From positions 1,054,001 to 1,118,000 of the forward strand of contig NZ_JADFFM010000002.1 of the NCBI RefSeq assembly GCF_015221995.1: a stretch of 64,000 nucleotides of DNA, read 5' to 3'. Made by a program: the position numbers and the translations under genes. Within the stretch, counting starts at the first letter, position 1. Each line of letters begins with the position of its first letter. This DNA comes from Mucilaginibacter boryungensis. Lineage in GTDB: Bacteria > Bacteroidota > Bacteroidia > Sphingobacteriales > Sphingobacteriaceae. Below, piece after piece: positions 9,858-19,861 of the stretch. Below the pieces are notes generated by a model. The model did not search any database. It was given only the letters and a program-made list of their open reading frames with translations, and was not told the DNA's origin.

Positions 9858-11441
9858 TTATCGGCCACCAGGTGCGCCTGCGGGGCGCGGGGTAGGCAAT
9901 GCTTTGCGTGGGATCATATCCTTACGTTCGGCAGTATGGTATACAAAGGAAGCCACAATGGTTGCCGCTTGCTTAAGGTCGGCTTCAACCAGGCGGTCGT
10001 AAGTGTCCTGGTTGCTGTGGTGGGTACGGGTATTGTAATCCATGCCATCCTGGATGAATTGAAAGCCCGGGATGCCGATAGCATCAAACGATTGATGATC
10101 TGTACCGCCGGTATTGCTGATGGTAACAGTAGTTGCACCAAGGTCCTTGAATGGGTCTATCCATGCCTGGAAAATATCGCGCGCGGCCGAATCGCCCTGC
10201 AGGTATATACCGCGGATTTTGCCGGTGCCATTATCAAGGTTATAATAAGCCGATAATTTTGATTGCTCGGGTTTCAGCACCATGGTTGCCGGATCGCCAA
10301 AGTGGTTTTTAACATAACCACGCGAACCAAATAAACCTTGCTCCTCCGAACTCCACAACGCAATACGGATAGTACGTTTTGGGTGATAGCCAATACGCGA
10401 TAAAATACGCATCGCCTCCAGCATCACCGCGCTGCCCGCCGCGTTATCTGTAGCGCCTGTACCTGCATGCCATGAATCTAAGTGGCCGCCAATCATCACT
10501 ACCTGCTCTTTCAGTTTAGGGTCGGTGCCTGATATTTCGCCCACCACATCGTAACCGTCAAGGTCTTTGGTGAAGAATTCGGTTTTAATATCAGCTTCCA
10601 TTTCCACTTTCTGGCCGGCTTTTACCAAGCGCAAAATGCGTTGATAATCTTCGGCGCTGGTTTCCAATTCAGGCGATACAGCTTTGGCGGTATCGGCATA
10701 TGATGCCCCGTTGGTAGTAAATACTGTACCATCGGTACCGCGTGCCTGGCTTAGTACCAGAGCTGCTTTTTCGTTTATCAAAAACTCCCCAAGGGCGGCG
10801 CGCAATGCACGTAGCCTTGCAAATGCGGCGAAGGGGTTGCCGCCGGGACCGCCGCGGCGGGGGGCCTGACCAGCCGGGGCCATTTTAGCTTTTGCCATTT
10901 CGGCTAATTGTTCATCGGTATAGCGGCTCATATCGGCGTGGCCAACCTGTCTTTCAGGTAAAGCCGGGGCATCCATTATAATAATTTTACCGGCCAATTT
11001 GCCTTTGTATTTGGCAAGGTCGGTAGTAGTATCAGCTTTAATAAGCATTACTTCACCTTTAATCGGGCCGTTGGTGCCGGGTGTCCAGGCTTTAGGTATA
11101 GCAATAATGGCGTGATAGTAAGGTACGGTTATGGCTGCGTAGTTTTTCTGTACTTCCCAGCCTTTACCAAACTTCCCCCACGATTCGCGCTTAGCGCCCA
11201 CCATGCCCCAGGTTTTCAAGGCGTTCACCGCCCAATCCTGCGCACGTTTTAAGCCCGGCGAACCGGCCAGGCGCGGTCCTGCTACATCGGTTAAATGGAA
11301 TGCGATATCCATTACTTGTGAGTGGTTCATGCCCTCCTCGCGGATGCGGGAATTCATCTCCGTGTTAACGGGTTCCTGTGCCCAGGCCGAGCCGGTAATA
11401 CCAGCGGCGAGCAGCGCAGTAAAAAGTAAAGATTTTTTCAT
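9858..11441 (-). CDS. M28 family zinc metallopeptidase, exported
   Basis: 527-residue secreted aminopeptidase/carboxypeptidase-like enzyme. The signal peptide ends near GSAWA. The M28 metal ligands lie in order: GGHLDSWHAGTGATDN (about 318-333), SSEEQG (about 363-368) and TDHQSFD (about 445). A segment resembling the protease-associated insert sits between residues 100 and 290, with a Pro/Gly/Arg-rich stretch near 190. It probably degrades peptides in the periplasm or outside the cell. On the minus strand TAAGTTTG at 11470-11477 matches the -7 box 29 bp before the start, though no well-placed -33 element is clear. Confidence 0.88.
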   Translation of the reverse strand: MKKSLLFTALLAAGITGSAWAQEPVNTEMNSRIREEGMNHSQVMDIAFHLTDVAGPRLAGSPGLKRAQDWAVNALKTWGMVGAKRESWGKFGKGWEVQKNYAAITVPYYHAIIAIPKAWTPGTNGPIKGEVMLIKADTTTDLAKYKGKLAGKIIIMDAPALPERQVGHADMSRYTDEQLAEMAKAKMAPAGQAPRRGGPGGNPFAAFARLRALRAALGEFLINEKAALVLSQARGTDGTVFTTNGASYADTAKAVSPELETSAEDYQRILRLVKAGQKVEMEADIKTEFFTKDLDGYDVVGEISGTDPKLKEQVVMIGGHLDSWHAGTGATDNAAGSAVMLEAMRILSRIGYHPKRTIRIALWSSEEQGLFGSRGYVKNHFGDPATMVLKPEQSKLSAYYNLDNGTGKIRGIYLQGDSAARDIFQAWIDPFKDLGATTVTISNTGGTDHQSFDAIGIPGFQFIQDGMDYNTRTHHSNQDTYDRLVEADLKQAATIVASFVYHTAERKDMIPRKALPTPRPAGAPGGR

Positions 11442-11589
11442 ATCGATCAGTTTTTAGTTAGCGATAAAACAAACTTAATTATTTGCCCTGCACAAAGGTG
11501 AAAATTGGTTTAACAAAGTTGTTACAGGTTGAACGAATGGGGCAATAAATTTTAAAGATTTGAGTTTTAAACAAATCCAAACCCTAACC

Positions 11590-12915
11590 ATGCCTTTTGA
11601 CACAGACCAGCAAACCCTGCTTGACCTTTCCCTTACGGGGATAAATGGTCACCAGGCCATTTCAGAACTATTTAAGCCGGTAACCATTGGCGGGAAAATA
11701 GCATTAAAGGAATTATTCGATCATCCATTAAACGATGTCGATATAATCGTACAAAGGCAGCGTGCCATCAGGTTTTTACAACAGGAGCAACCTAAAGTTA
11801 AACTTGATAAGGAGGAAACAGACTTTATTGAGCATTATTTAAATAGCTTTAACAGGGAAGAAACTTTCTCAAAAATAAGAGCTTATAAAAATCAGTTTAA
11901 AAATTGGATTAAGCCATCAAGTCAGCATTACATTGTTTCAAGGGGCGTACGTTTGCTGATTTATCAACTACATCATATTACTGATACATTAGAAGCATAT
12001 ACAAACTTGTTGCCGGTGCATATTGCCGAACTTCAACTGCTTAGCAAAGGACTGGTCGCGCTCATCCGCCCATTACTTGTTTTTAAATCAAAAGCAGGAC
12101 GAAATTTTAATGCAGTAGAATTAGAAGAACTGGATTTTCTTTTTCGATACAGCAAAAAGCACGAAGTAAAGCAGTATCTACTGGCTTTATATCAACTGGA
12201 TGTTTTTATGGCTGCTGCAAAAACTGGGGATGACCTAAACTTTTGTTACCCCGAGATCATTCTTTCCGACGAACCGGAATTGAGATTAAATGGTTTTTTT
12301 CATCCATTTGTTAAAGAGCCGGTTGTAAACAACCTTGAGTTTAATTATCAGCAAAACCTGTGTTTTATAACCGGCGCCAACATGGCCGGTAAATCTACCT
12401 TGCTCAAATCGATAGGGATATGTACTTATCTGGCACATCTGGGTTTTCCGGCGCCAGCAGCCAGTATGTATACAACGGTTTTTAATGGCATGTTTACTAC
12501 CATTAACCTGGCAGATAATATAGTAGCAGGGCATAGCCATTTCTACAGCGAAGTATTGCGGATAAAGCATGTCGCCCTTCAAATTGGAACAATTAAGAAA
12601 ATACTTATACTTTTTGATGAGTTGTTTAGGGGAACAAATGTTAAGGATGCGCACGATGCATCACTGGCTATTATAAAAGCATTTGCACAGGTAAAAACAT
12701 CGCTGTTTATAGTTTCAACTCACATAGTTGAAGTAGCTGAGGAGCTTAAAGTTCAGGAAAACATCTTTTTTAAATGCCTGGGCACTACCATGCAGCGCGA
12801 TAAAGCTGTATATAATTATCAATTAAAAGATGGTATATCTAACGAACGATTGGGTATGCGCATAATTGAAGATGAAGGACTGGTTGATATTATAACCGCG
12901 CAAGTTGGTAACTAA
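11590..12915 (+). CDS. Short MutS-like ATPase without mismatch-binding domain
   Basis: 441 residues with the MutS lever/clamp region (about 1-235) and a C-terminal ABC-type ATPase: Walker A GANMAGKST near 261, HSHFYSE after it, Walker B ILILFDELFRGT and the switch histidine region STH. The N-terminal mismatch-recognition domain of true MutS is missing, so this is one of the MutS-related ATPases common in Bacteroidota, of unknown role in DNA metabolism. The frame opens at a TTG at 11560, but homology starts near MPFDTDQQ, so I use the ATG at 11590. It is convergent with the response regulator gene, 8 bp away. Confidence 0.82.
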   Translation: MPFDTDQQTLLDLSLTGINGHQAISELFKPVTIGGKIALKELFDHPLNDVDIIVQRQRAIRFLQQEQPKVKLDKEETDFIEHYLNSFNREETFSKIRAYKNQFKNWIKPSSQHYIVSRGVRLLIYQLHHITDTLEAYTNLLPVHIAELQLLSKGLVALIRPLLVFKSKAGRNFNAVELEELDFLFRYSKKHEVKQYLLALYQLDVFMAAAKTGDDLNFCYPEIILSDEPELRLNGFFHPFVKEPVVNNLEFNYQQNLCFITGANMAGKSTLLKSIGICTYLAHLGFPAPAASMYTTVFNGMFTTINLADNIVAGHSHFYSEVLRIKHVALQIGTIKKILILFDELFRGTNVKDAHDASLAIIKAFAQVKTSLFIVSTHIVEVAEELKVQENIFFKCLGTTMQRDKAVYNYQLKDGISNERLGMRIIEDEGLVDIITAQVGN

Positions 12916-12923
12916 TCAAAATC

Positions 12924-13616
12924 CTAATTCACCAGCAGCTTATACCCTTTACCGTGTACATTAATGATCTCTACCGAGGGGTCATCCTTCAGGTATTTGC
13001 GTATTTTACTAAGGAAAACATCCATGCTGCGGCCATTAAAGTAATTGTCATCGTGCCAGATGTTTAGCAAGGCTTCTTCGCGGGTTAGTACTTCGTTTTT
13101 GCGCAGGCAAAGCAGGCGCAGCAGTTCGGCTTCCTTGGTTGATAGCTTTTGCTGATTACCGTTATTAGTGATCATTTGCGCTGTAAAATCGAACGTATAT
13201 TGGCCAATGTTGAAATTGGTTTGTCGCTCTTCTTCTTTTTTATCGTTAGCGCCAACGCGTTTTAACAGGGCGTTTATACGCAGCAGCAATTCTTCAATAC
13301 GGAAAGGTTTGGTAATGTAATCATCACCCCCCAGGTTGAAGGCCTGGGTTTTATCTTCTATCATGCCTTTGGCAGTAGCAAAAATAATGGGCACGCCGGC
13401 GTTCATCTTACGTATTTCCTTGCCAAGTGTAAAACCGTCTTTTTTGGGCATCATAACGTCCAGTATCAGCAGGTCGTAATCCTGTTTGGTGAATTCGCGC
13501 AGGCCTTCATCGCCGTCTTTACACAAAACCACGTCAAACTTACCTTTAAGCTGCAGGTAATCCTGCAATAGCATCCCCAGGTTGGGGTCGTCTTCAACAA
13601 GTAATATTTTCTTCAT
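12924..13616 (-). CDS. OmpR/RprY-type response regulator
   Basis: 230-residue DNA-binding regulator. The receiver domain (1-120) has acidic residues D9/D10, phosphorylation site D53 in LILDVMMPK and Lys in the TKPF loop. The winged-helix domain (about 135-230) has LSTKEAELLRLLC and RSMDVFLSKIRKYL. The frame extends upstream to 13652, but MKKILLVEDD is the standard start, at the ATG at 13616. It lies 10 bp after the kinase gene and forms a two-component operon with it. The pair resembles Bacteroides RprXY, but the exact orthology is not proved. Confidence 0.9.
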   Translation of the reverse strand: MKKILLVEDDPNLGMLLQDYLQLKGKFDVVLCKDGDEGLREFTKQDYDLLILDVMMPKKDGFTLGKEIRKMNAGVPIIFATAKGMIEDKTQAFNLGGDDYITKPFRIEELLLRINALLKRVGANDKKEEERQTNFNIGQYTFDFTAQMITNNGNQQKLSTKEAELLRLLCLRKNEVLTREEALLNIWHDDNYFNGRSMDVFLSKIRKYLKDDPSVEIINVHGKGYKLLVN

Positions 13617-13626
13617 GCTTTGTGTA

Positions 13627-15411
13627 TTATACAACCGGGAACCGCAATTCAAATTCCGATCCTTTATCTTTTTCGCTGCGAACGCTGATGGTGCCGTCCA
13701 AACGTTTTACAATCGTATTAACGTAACTTAAACCCAGTCCAAAGCCCTTAACATCGTGCAGGTTACCGGTAGGGATGCGGTAAAACTGTTCAAATATGCG
13801 GGTTTGCTGGTCGCGGCTCATGCCTATGCCTTTATCAGCCACCGTAATTACCAGGTCGTTTTTAACTGTAGCTGTATTTATGGTAATCTCCGGTGCATCT
13901 TTGCTGTATTTTATGGCATTATCAACCAGGTTATATAGCACATTACTAAAATGCAGGTCATCAGCATTAATAGTAGAATATTTTGCGTTAAGGTTTAATG
14001 TAGTTGTAGCGCCATATTTCTGCAATTTAAGCGACATGCTATCTATCACGGCGGTTATCATATCATTCACTTCCACCGGTTTAATATCCAGCTTAAAGTC
14101 GTTCTTTTCTATGCGGGCAATATTCAGCACCCGTTCAATATGGCTGCCGAGGCGAGCGTTCTCTTCATAAATAATATTGGCCAGGCGCGATATGCGGGTT
14201 TTATCGGCGGTAACCTCATCATCCTTTAACGCCTCGCTGGCTATCATAATGGTCGATACCGGGGTTTTAAACTCGTGGGTCATATTATTAATGAAGTCGG
14301 TCTTCATTTCCGATACCTTTTTTTGTTTCAGGATGGAGAAAATGGTATAACCGAAGCAGAATATCAATATCAGCAGTAATCCCCCCGAGGTTCCCATACT
14401 AAAAACCATACTGTTTAATATCAGCGTACTTTTTTGCGGGAATGCCAGGCGCAGCATCCCGGGATCGTTAATTACCACATCCTTAGAAAATATGGTTGTT
14501 TGATAGGGGGTGTTAGATGCTTTGAAAACAGGTAGCGTACCGGCTACATCATTTGCGTTTGAAAATAATAATGAATCATTGTTAGCCGTGCTAACCATAT
14601 AGCTGAATGGCAGGTCGATACCTTTGTTTTTTAGTTCCGAACGTAGTAAGGAGTCTATCAGTAATGGGTCAAGGCGGGCTTTAAGGGGTTCTTTGCTTTT
14701 CTGATATTCATCAACCAGGTTATTAAAAACTGCTTTGGTGTTTGTTGTTTTCAGGGTTTCCAGGGAATCCTGATCCAATAGTTTTTTGATAGCCTTAAGC
14801 TGCCTGATCTTTTGCTTACGTTCCTGGTTGGCCTTCCATATGGGGTTTTCCTCCACATGGGTTAATATCTGCTGGCCCAGCTGCGGGTCTAACAGCATAT
14901 AGCGCGAAGTATCATATCGAGGTAGTTTATCGGCATTAATTAATGCACCGGCATTATTTACCACTTCCAAAACACGGCGCTGGCGGGTAATCCCGTTCTC
15001 ATCTGTGCTGGTTTCAATGCGGCTACGTAAGGTAAAAGACCCTTGCGCTGTTTGGGCTAACTCTTCGGTTAAATTGTTGCGCAACCTTTTCAGGCTATCC
15101 CTGATGATGACCTTACGGTTTACAAAGTGGCGTACCTTAATTGGCGAGGTATCGGTGCTATAGCTATAGCCGGTAACATTTATGGCATTGTTTTGTGAAT
15201 CGATATAACGTGTTTTGGCCTTCATAAAAACAAAAGCATCGTGCTTGGCAATTTTACTTACCACGTTATCCAGCGCATCGCCAACCTTACGATCAAACAA
15301 TTGCGATTGCATGTTATAGGTTTGCTTCAGGAAATACAGTTGCATAGCCATAACGCCCAGTAAGGCGAAGCCCATCAACCCAATAATTAAAGCAATACTT
15401 TTCTTTTTCAT
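13627..15411 (-). CDS. Sensor histidine kinase (RprX-like)
   Basis: 594-residue membrane kinase: first membrane segment about residues 7-28, an extracytoplasmic sensor of some 300 residues, a second segment near 330-355, then the H-box NNMTHEFKTPVST near residue 377 and an ATPase domain with NVLYNLVDNAIKYS, ADKGIGMS and GFGLGLSYV. It phosphorylates the regulator encoded just downstream. A secreted protein gene diverges from it at 15547, so that gene may be a target or a ligand-related partner. The stimulus is unknown. Confidence 0.9.
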   Translation of the reverse strand: MKKKSIALIIGLMGFALLGVMAMQLYFLKQTYNMQSQLFDRKVGDALDNVVSKIAKHDAFVFMKAKTRYIDSQNNAINVTGYSYSTDTSPIKVRHFVNRKVIIRDSLKRLRNNLTEELAQTAQGSFTLRSRIETSTDENGITRQRRVLEVVNNAGALINADKLPRYDTSRYMLLDPQLGQQILTHVEENPIWKANQERKQKIRQLKAIKKLLDQDSLETLKTTNTKAVFNNLVDEYQKSKEPLKARLDPLLIDSLLRSELKNKGIDLPFSYMVSTANNDSLLFSNANDVAGTLPVFKASNTPYQTTIFSKDVVINDPGMLRLAFPQKSTLILNSMVFSMGTSGGLLLILIFCFGYTIFSILKQKKVSEMKTDFINNMTHEFKTPVSTIMIASEALKDDEVTADKTRISRLANIIYEENARLGSHIERVLNIARIEKNDFKLDIKPVEVNDMITAVIDSMSLKLQKYGATTTLNLNAKYSTINADDLHFSNVLYNLVDNAIKYSKDAPEITINTATVKNDLVITVADKGIGMSRDQQTRIFEQFYRIPTGNLHDVKGFGLGLSYVNTIVKRLDGTISVRSEKDKGSEFELRFPVV

Positions 15412-15546
15412 GTTATCCCTACAACAAAATTAATTTTAATTAAGCCAACTAAGCGGGCTTTAACAATTTTTAACAATTATTGCGTTTCAATTTAACATAT
15501 TGGCTTTTAAATGTTTACTAATTTTGTTGTATCCAAATTTAACGCA

Positions 15547-16425
15547 ATGAAAAACCTATTTAAACATTCAGGATTTGAAACGGTATTTTATGCCGGGTTA
15601 TTTTTACTTATCATACTGCCTGCAATGGTTTTTGCGCAGGATCATAAATCGGTAACAATCATCGTCCACGATGGCGACACAACTGTTAATGGGAAGAAAC
15701 TGTCAGAATTAAAATCAGCCGAAAAACAGGATGCACTGAAATTATTTGCCGATGCCGATAAGAAAACATTTGGTTATAAGCAGGCCGGTGCCTGGAGCAT
15801 TACGGAAGACACTACGATAAAAGGATTACCCCGTTATCAAATATTTGGGGGCCGCATGGGCCAGCGTTTGACCTTAAGAAATCCGGGAAAAACAGGGAAG
15901 GATAGTGTAATTTATTTTTATTTGGATACGATTAATAAAGGTGAAAGCCCCCTGGTTTATACCAAAGGTCAGACTTACCGATATAATGCCCCGCGCGATC
16001 ATATGCCAACTATAAGGCCGGATATGAGCCGTTACCGCATGCCTGTGATGGGGCGCGACATGCAGGATTTTGATTATCATAACATTGATAAGAACGGAAT
16101 TAATACGAACCTAAATTTTCACGTATCTATACCATCTGCTGAAGAAGTTAAAAAGGTATCCGGCGCTGAGCGTGCTGACCTGGAAATCCGCGACCTAGTG
16201 TTTGTGCCAGAACTTTCTACCGGGAAAACAACCATGATATTTAACTTACCCACAAACACTCCGGCTACGGTGAGCTTTACCGATAGCGATGGGAAAGCAC
16301 TTTGGGTTGAAAAAGCAACATCTGAAAAAGTAATAAAAACCTTCCTGATGCCAGCCAATGGGGTGTACTACCTGGTGGTGAAACAAGGGGTTAAAACAGG
16401 TGTGAGAAGAGTGGTGAGGGAATAA
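15547..16425 (+). CDS. Exported protein of unknown function divergent from the two-component system
   Basis: 292 residues, with an N-terminal membrane/signal segment (about 13-32, ending VFAQ). No enzyme family is recognisable. The C-terminal 65 residues have the build of a beta-sandwich (FNLPTNTPATVSFTDSDGK, GVYYLVVKQG) reminiscent of type IX secretion sorting domains, but the match is weak. The frame begins at 15511, yet the ATG at 15547 precedes the signal peptide directly. Divergent orientation to the sensor kinase suggests shared regulation. Confidence 0.55.
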   Translation: MKNLFKHSGFETVFYAGLFLLIILPAMVFAQDHKSVTIIVHDGDTTVNGKKLSELKSAEKQDALKLFADADKKTFGYKQAGAWSITEDTTIKGLPRYQIFGGRMGQRLTLRNPGKTGKDSVIYFYLDTINKGESPLVYTKGQTYRYNAPRDHMPTIRPDMSRYRMPVMGRDMQDFDYHNIDKNGINTNLNFHVSIPSAEEVKKVSGAERADLEIRDLVFVPELSTGKTTMIFNLPTNTPATVSFTDSDGKALWVEKATSEKVIKTFLMPANGVYYLVVKQGVKTGVRRVVRE

Positions 16426-16466
16426 CACCTTCCAACCCTCCCCAAAGGAGAGGGCTTTAATAAAAC

Positions 16467-16500
16467 AAAAACGCCCGCTTAAATAAGCGGGCGTTTTTTT
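16467..16500. terminator. Bidirectional terminator
   Basis: Perfect 15-bp stem (AAAAACGCCCGCTTA and its complement) with a minimal loop and a T run, between convergent genes ending at 16425 and 16513. Confidence 0.9.
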
Positions 16501-16512
16501 ATATTTTAGTCT

Positions 16513-16875
16513 TTAGAACGGCAGATCGTCATCATCCGGTGCCGAGCTAATATCTACCGGTGGTGCGTATTCAGGTGTGCTGGCTGCGCCACCGCCGCTT
16601 AATACGTTTAATTTCCATAGTTGCAGGGTATTAAAATAAACTACCTTGCCGGTTTTATCCGTCCATTTGCGGCCTTTAAGGTTAAAGAAAACTTCAACAT
16701 CATCGCCAACCTTAACAGCATCAATTAAGGCTGTTCGGTCTTGTATAGCTTCAAATTTCAGATATTCAGGATACTGAGGGTTCTCAATATATTCAATAAT
16801 CAGTTCTCTTTTTTTTAACGAATCGGTTACCTGTTGGGTGGCCGATACTTCATATACTTTGCCTTTAATCTCCAT
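16513..16875 (-). CDS. DUF3127 protein with an SSB-like acidic C-terminal tip
   Basis: 120-residue OB-fold-like protein of the DUF3127 family, common in Bacteroidota. Residues 1-95 form the conserved domain (MEIKGKVYEVSATQQV, VFFNLKGRKWTD, YFNTLQLWKLN). A disordered Gly/Pro/Ser linker follows and the chain ends DDDDLPF. That tip copies the acidic-Pro-Phe C-terminus with which bacterial SSB proteins recruit repair and replication enzymes. A role in single-stranded DNA transactions is therefore plausible but inferred. Confidence 0.8.
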   Translation of the reverse strand: MEIKGKVYEVSATQQVTDSLKKRELIIEYIENPQYPEYLKFEAIQDRTALIDAVKVGDDVEVFFNLKGRKWTDKTGKVVYFNTLQLWKLNVLSGGGAASTPEYAPPVDISSAPDDDDLPF

Positions 16876-17216
16876 TGTGCTTATAATTAAAATGTAAAGT
16901 TAATATATGGATTGTAAAAAACACTTTTACGCCATCCATATTTATTCAGAAAACAGCAAAGTTATCCACATATAGGCACCATAATTCCTTTTCTTTCCGG
17001 ATCTATTTCATTTTAATTAATGTGGTGTCCTTCGCCGACAATATTTAATATACTTACTTATTATTTATTTGTTATTAACAATTAAAATACTACTTTAGTT
17101 GCGTTAAGTATTTCACTTACTGTGGTTTACTTCTTCTAATAGTGTCGGCGCTACGATATGATCAGAAATTTAGCAGAAGTTTCTTTCTAATTAATTGTCT
17201 CTTTTAAGTATTTAAT
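16876..17216. other. 341-bp AT-rich intergenic region
   Basis: No open frame of note. It separates two divergent genes. An 8-bp inverted repeat, CGCCGACA at 17033-17040 and TGTCGGCG at 17143-17150, sits in otherwise AT-rich sequence and could be a regulator site. No promoter box could be assigned with confidence. Confidence 0.4.
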
Positions 17217-18245
17217 ATGCAAAAACATTTATCTGCAAGATCGGCTATACTGGCACTCGTGCTTGTTATGGCTATTATTGGAGCGCGCGAATTTTATTTA
17301 CGCAGCAAAGGTTATACACCCGACTTTGACGATAGTGCCGAACTATGGGCCGATAAGCGTGCGATGGTGTACGAGCCTGCCAACAAAGCCACCGTATTTA
17401 TTGGCTCATCGCGTATTAAATATGATATGGATATCCCCACCTGGGAAAGTATCACAGGCAACCATGCTATACAATTGGCCATGGTGGGCTCAAACCCGAT
17501 GCCTTTTTTAGATGACCTTGCTAACGACCCTAAATTTAAAGGGAAGCTAATTGTTGATGTTACCGAAGTGTTATTTTTTAACCCCGCGCCTGATGTGATC
17601 ATACATCCTAAGGCGGGCATTGATCATTACCGGACACGTACACCTGCCCAGCAGGTTAGCTTTAAATTTAGTTATCCTTTAGAACATCACCTTGTATTTC
17701 TGAATGAAAGCCAGTTTTCCATAAAGGGCATGTTAAACCACTTATATATACCCGACCGCCCGGGGGTATACCCTGCTTTAGTTTTCCCGGAAGGTTTTGA
17801 GCATAATAAATTTGACAGGCAAAACCGAATGACCGACCAATTTGTGGCTGATACCAATTTGCAAAACCAGGTAAAGGCTGTGTGGGGCCGGCTCATGAAG
17901 GAAGGTGCCAAACACCCGCCGGTAAGCGGTAAAGCACTGGATGGTATTATAGCCAATGTAAAGGCGGATATTGATAAAATAAAGGCCCGGGGGGGACAGG
18001 TGATCTTTACCCGGACACCATCGAGCGGGCCGTTTTTTATGGGCGAAAGCATGGGTTACCCGCGCAAATTATACTGGGATAAGCTGCTTGCGGTTACCGG
18101 TTGCCAGGGTATTTATTTTAAAGATTACCCGGCCATTGCCAATATGCAATGCCCCGAGTTTTCGCACCTGAAACCAACCGACGCGGTTATTTACACCAAA
18201 AACATCATTAACATCCTGCAAACAGAAAAAGGCTGGAAACTGTAA
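17217..18245 (+). CDS. SGNH-like partner protein of an O-acyltransferase
   Basis: 342 residues with an N-terminal membrane anchor (about 8-25) and an extracytoplasmic domain. FIGSSRIKYDM near residue 60 looks like the SGNH block I serine motif, and FSHLKPTDAVIYT near the C-terminus fits the block with the catalytic His. The MBOAT gene starts 40 bp downstream. Such pairs resemble AlgX/AlgJ with AlgI: the membrane protein brings an acyl group across the membrane and the SGNH protein attaches it to a polysaccharide. The substrate is not known. Confidence 0.65.
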   Translation: MQKHLSARSAILALVLVMAIIGAREFYLRSKGYTPDFDDSAELWADKRAMVYEPANKATVFIGSSRIKYDMDIPTWESITGNHAIQLAMVGSNPMPFLDDLANDPKFKGKLIVDVTEVLFFNPAPDVIIHPKAGIDHYRTRTPAQQVSFKFSYPLEHHLVFLNESQFSIKGMLNHLYIPDRPGVYPALVFPEGFEHNKFDRQNRMTDQFVADTNLQNQVKAVWGRLMKEGAKHPPVSGKALDGIIANVKADIDKIKARGGQVIFTRTPSSGPFFMGESMGYPRKLYWDKLLAVTGCQGIYFKDYPAIANMQCPEFSHLKPTDAVIYTKNIINILQTEKGWKL

Positions 18246-18285
18246 ACAGAACACACCATTACCTCATCAATTAAATCACCTTATC

Positions 18286-19776
18286 ATGGTTTTTAACTCA
18301 TATACATTTGTTGTTTTTTTTGCCGTAATACTTTTACTGCACAACCTGCCCATAGCATGGAAAGCAAAAAAGATAAACCTATTATTAGCCAGCTACCTAT
18401 TTTACGCAGCCTGGAACCCGCCATTCATTTTATTGCTGTGGCTATCCACCGTGGTCGATTTTTTTGTAGGTAGGGCACTATATACCCAACCCAATAAGCA
18501 CAAGCGCAGAATGCTGCTGGTTATTAGCCTGATAGGCAACCTGGGCATGCTTTGCTTTTTTAAATACGGCGGTTTTATACTGGAAAACTTTGTTGTACTT
18601 ACCAATGCTTTGGGCATCAATTACCATCCGGCAAAACCCAATATTATATTACCTGCCGGTATTTCCTTTTATACTTTCACCACACTTTGCTATACAATTG
18701 ATATGTATAAAAAGGAAAGCAAGCCTGTAAAATCGCTGCTTGATTTTTCCTTATTCGTTACATTTTTCCCCCACCTGGTTGCCGGGCCAATTGTGCGGCC
18801 GCCGCAGTTAGTACCACAGTTTGAGACGCCCCGCAAAGCCAGCCGCCAGCAATTAATGGATGGGTTGCTGTTGTTATCGTTGGGTTTATTTATGAAGGTA
18901 GTACTGGCCGATAGTATGCTTGCCGAAACAGCAGATGCGGTATTTAGCTGGCACGGCGGTTTAGGCCCGCTTGATGCCTGGTCGGGCGTACTGGCATTTT
19001 CGGGACAAATATTTTTTGATTTTGCCGGATACTCCACATCGGCAATTGGGGTGGCATTATGCCTTGGCTTTGTTTTGCCGCAAAACTTTTTATATCCTTA
19101 TGCAGCTATCGGGTTTTCAGATTTTTGGCGCAGGTGGCATATTACGCTATCAACATGGCTGCGCGATTATCTATACATTCCCATGGGTGGTAACCGCCAG
19201 GGTAAATTCAGAACCTATATTAACCTGATGGTCACCATGCTGATCGGCGGCCTTTGGCATGGCGCTAACTGGACGTTTGTAGTTTGGGGAGGCTTGCACG
19301 GTATATACCTATGGATAGAAAAAGCCATACAGGACAGCCGGGTTAAACCAGCCGTCATGGCCACCGGAGGCGATGATGCACCCCAACCAGTTATTGCTAC
19401 AGCTGCGATGGTGCCTGGCTTTATCAGCGGTAAAAAACCTGTGGGGTTTATCTACGCGCTGCTTACATTTTTACTTATCTGTATTACCTGGGTGTTTTTT
19501 CGGTCAGCTACATTTGGTGGCGCCTGGCAACTACTAAGCAGCCTGTCTGGCCGTACAAAGGGCAGTCCGCCGTTGCTAAGTACCGTGGCTATTATTGAAG
19601 TTGGTATTATCATTAGCCTAATGCTGATATGTCAATACTTAATGCGCAATACCACCGTATTAAAAACGGCAGGCAAATTACCCTGGTGGGTAATGGGCAC
19701 CCTATGGGCTGCTATGCTTATCCTGATAGTTTTAAGCCAGGGTGCGGGCAAATCGTTCATTTATTTCCAGTTTTAA
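18286..19776 (+). CDS. MBOAT family O-acyltransferase (AlgI-like)
   Basis: 496-residue polytopic membrane protein. Diagnostic motifs are FYTFTTLCYTID, FFPHLVAGPIVRP, FSDFWRRWHITLSTWLRDYL and GLWHGANWTFVVWGGLHG with the family's essential His residues. AlgI-type MBOAT proteins move acetyl groups to the outer side for O-acetylation of exopolysaccharide or cell-wall sugars. It probably works with the SGNH-like protein encoded directly upstream. A low-complexity cytoplasmic insert near residues 350-385 is unusual but not disruptive. Confidence 0.88.
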   Translation: MVFNSYTFVVFFAVILLLHNLPIAWKAKKINLLLASYLFYAAWNPPFILLLWLSTVVDFFVGRALYTQPNKHKRRMLLVISLIGNLGMLCFFKYGGFILENFVVLTNALGINYHPAKPNIILPAGISFYTFTTLCYTIDMYKKESKPVKSLLDFSLFVTFFPHLVAGPIVRPPQLVPQFETPRKASRQQLMDGLLLLSLGLFMKVVLADSMLAETADAVFSWHGGLGPLDAWSGVLAFSGQIFFDFAGYSTSAIGVALCLGFVLPQNFLYPYAAIGFSDFWRRWHITLSTWLRDYLYIPMGGNRQGKFRTYINLMVTMLIGGLWHGANWTFVVWGGLHGIYLWIEKAIQDSRVKPAVMATGGDDAPQPVIATAAMVPGFISGKKPVGFIYALLTFLLICITWVFFRSATFGGAWQLLSSLSGRTKGSPPLLSTVAIIEVGIIISLMLICQYLMRNTTVLKTAGKLPWWVMGTLWAAMLILIVLSQGAGKSFIYFQF

Positions 19777-19861
19777 AAAACAGCTATAGCTTGTCAGTAA
19801 ACACCTGGTTGAATTATAAAATAAACTTGCTGCATATTTATATGTAATTTTGCAGATTGAT

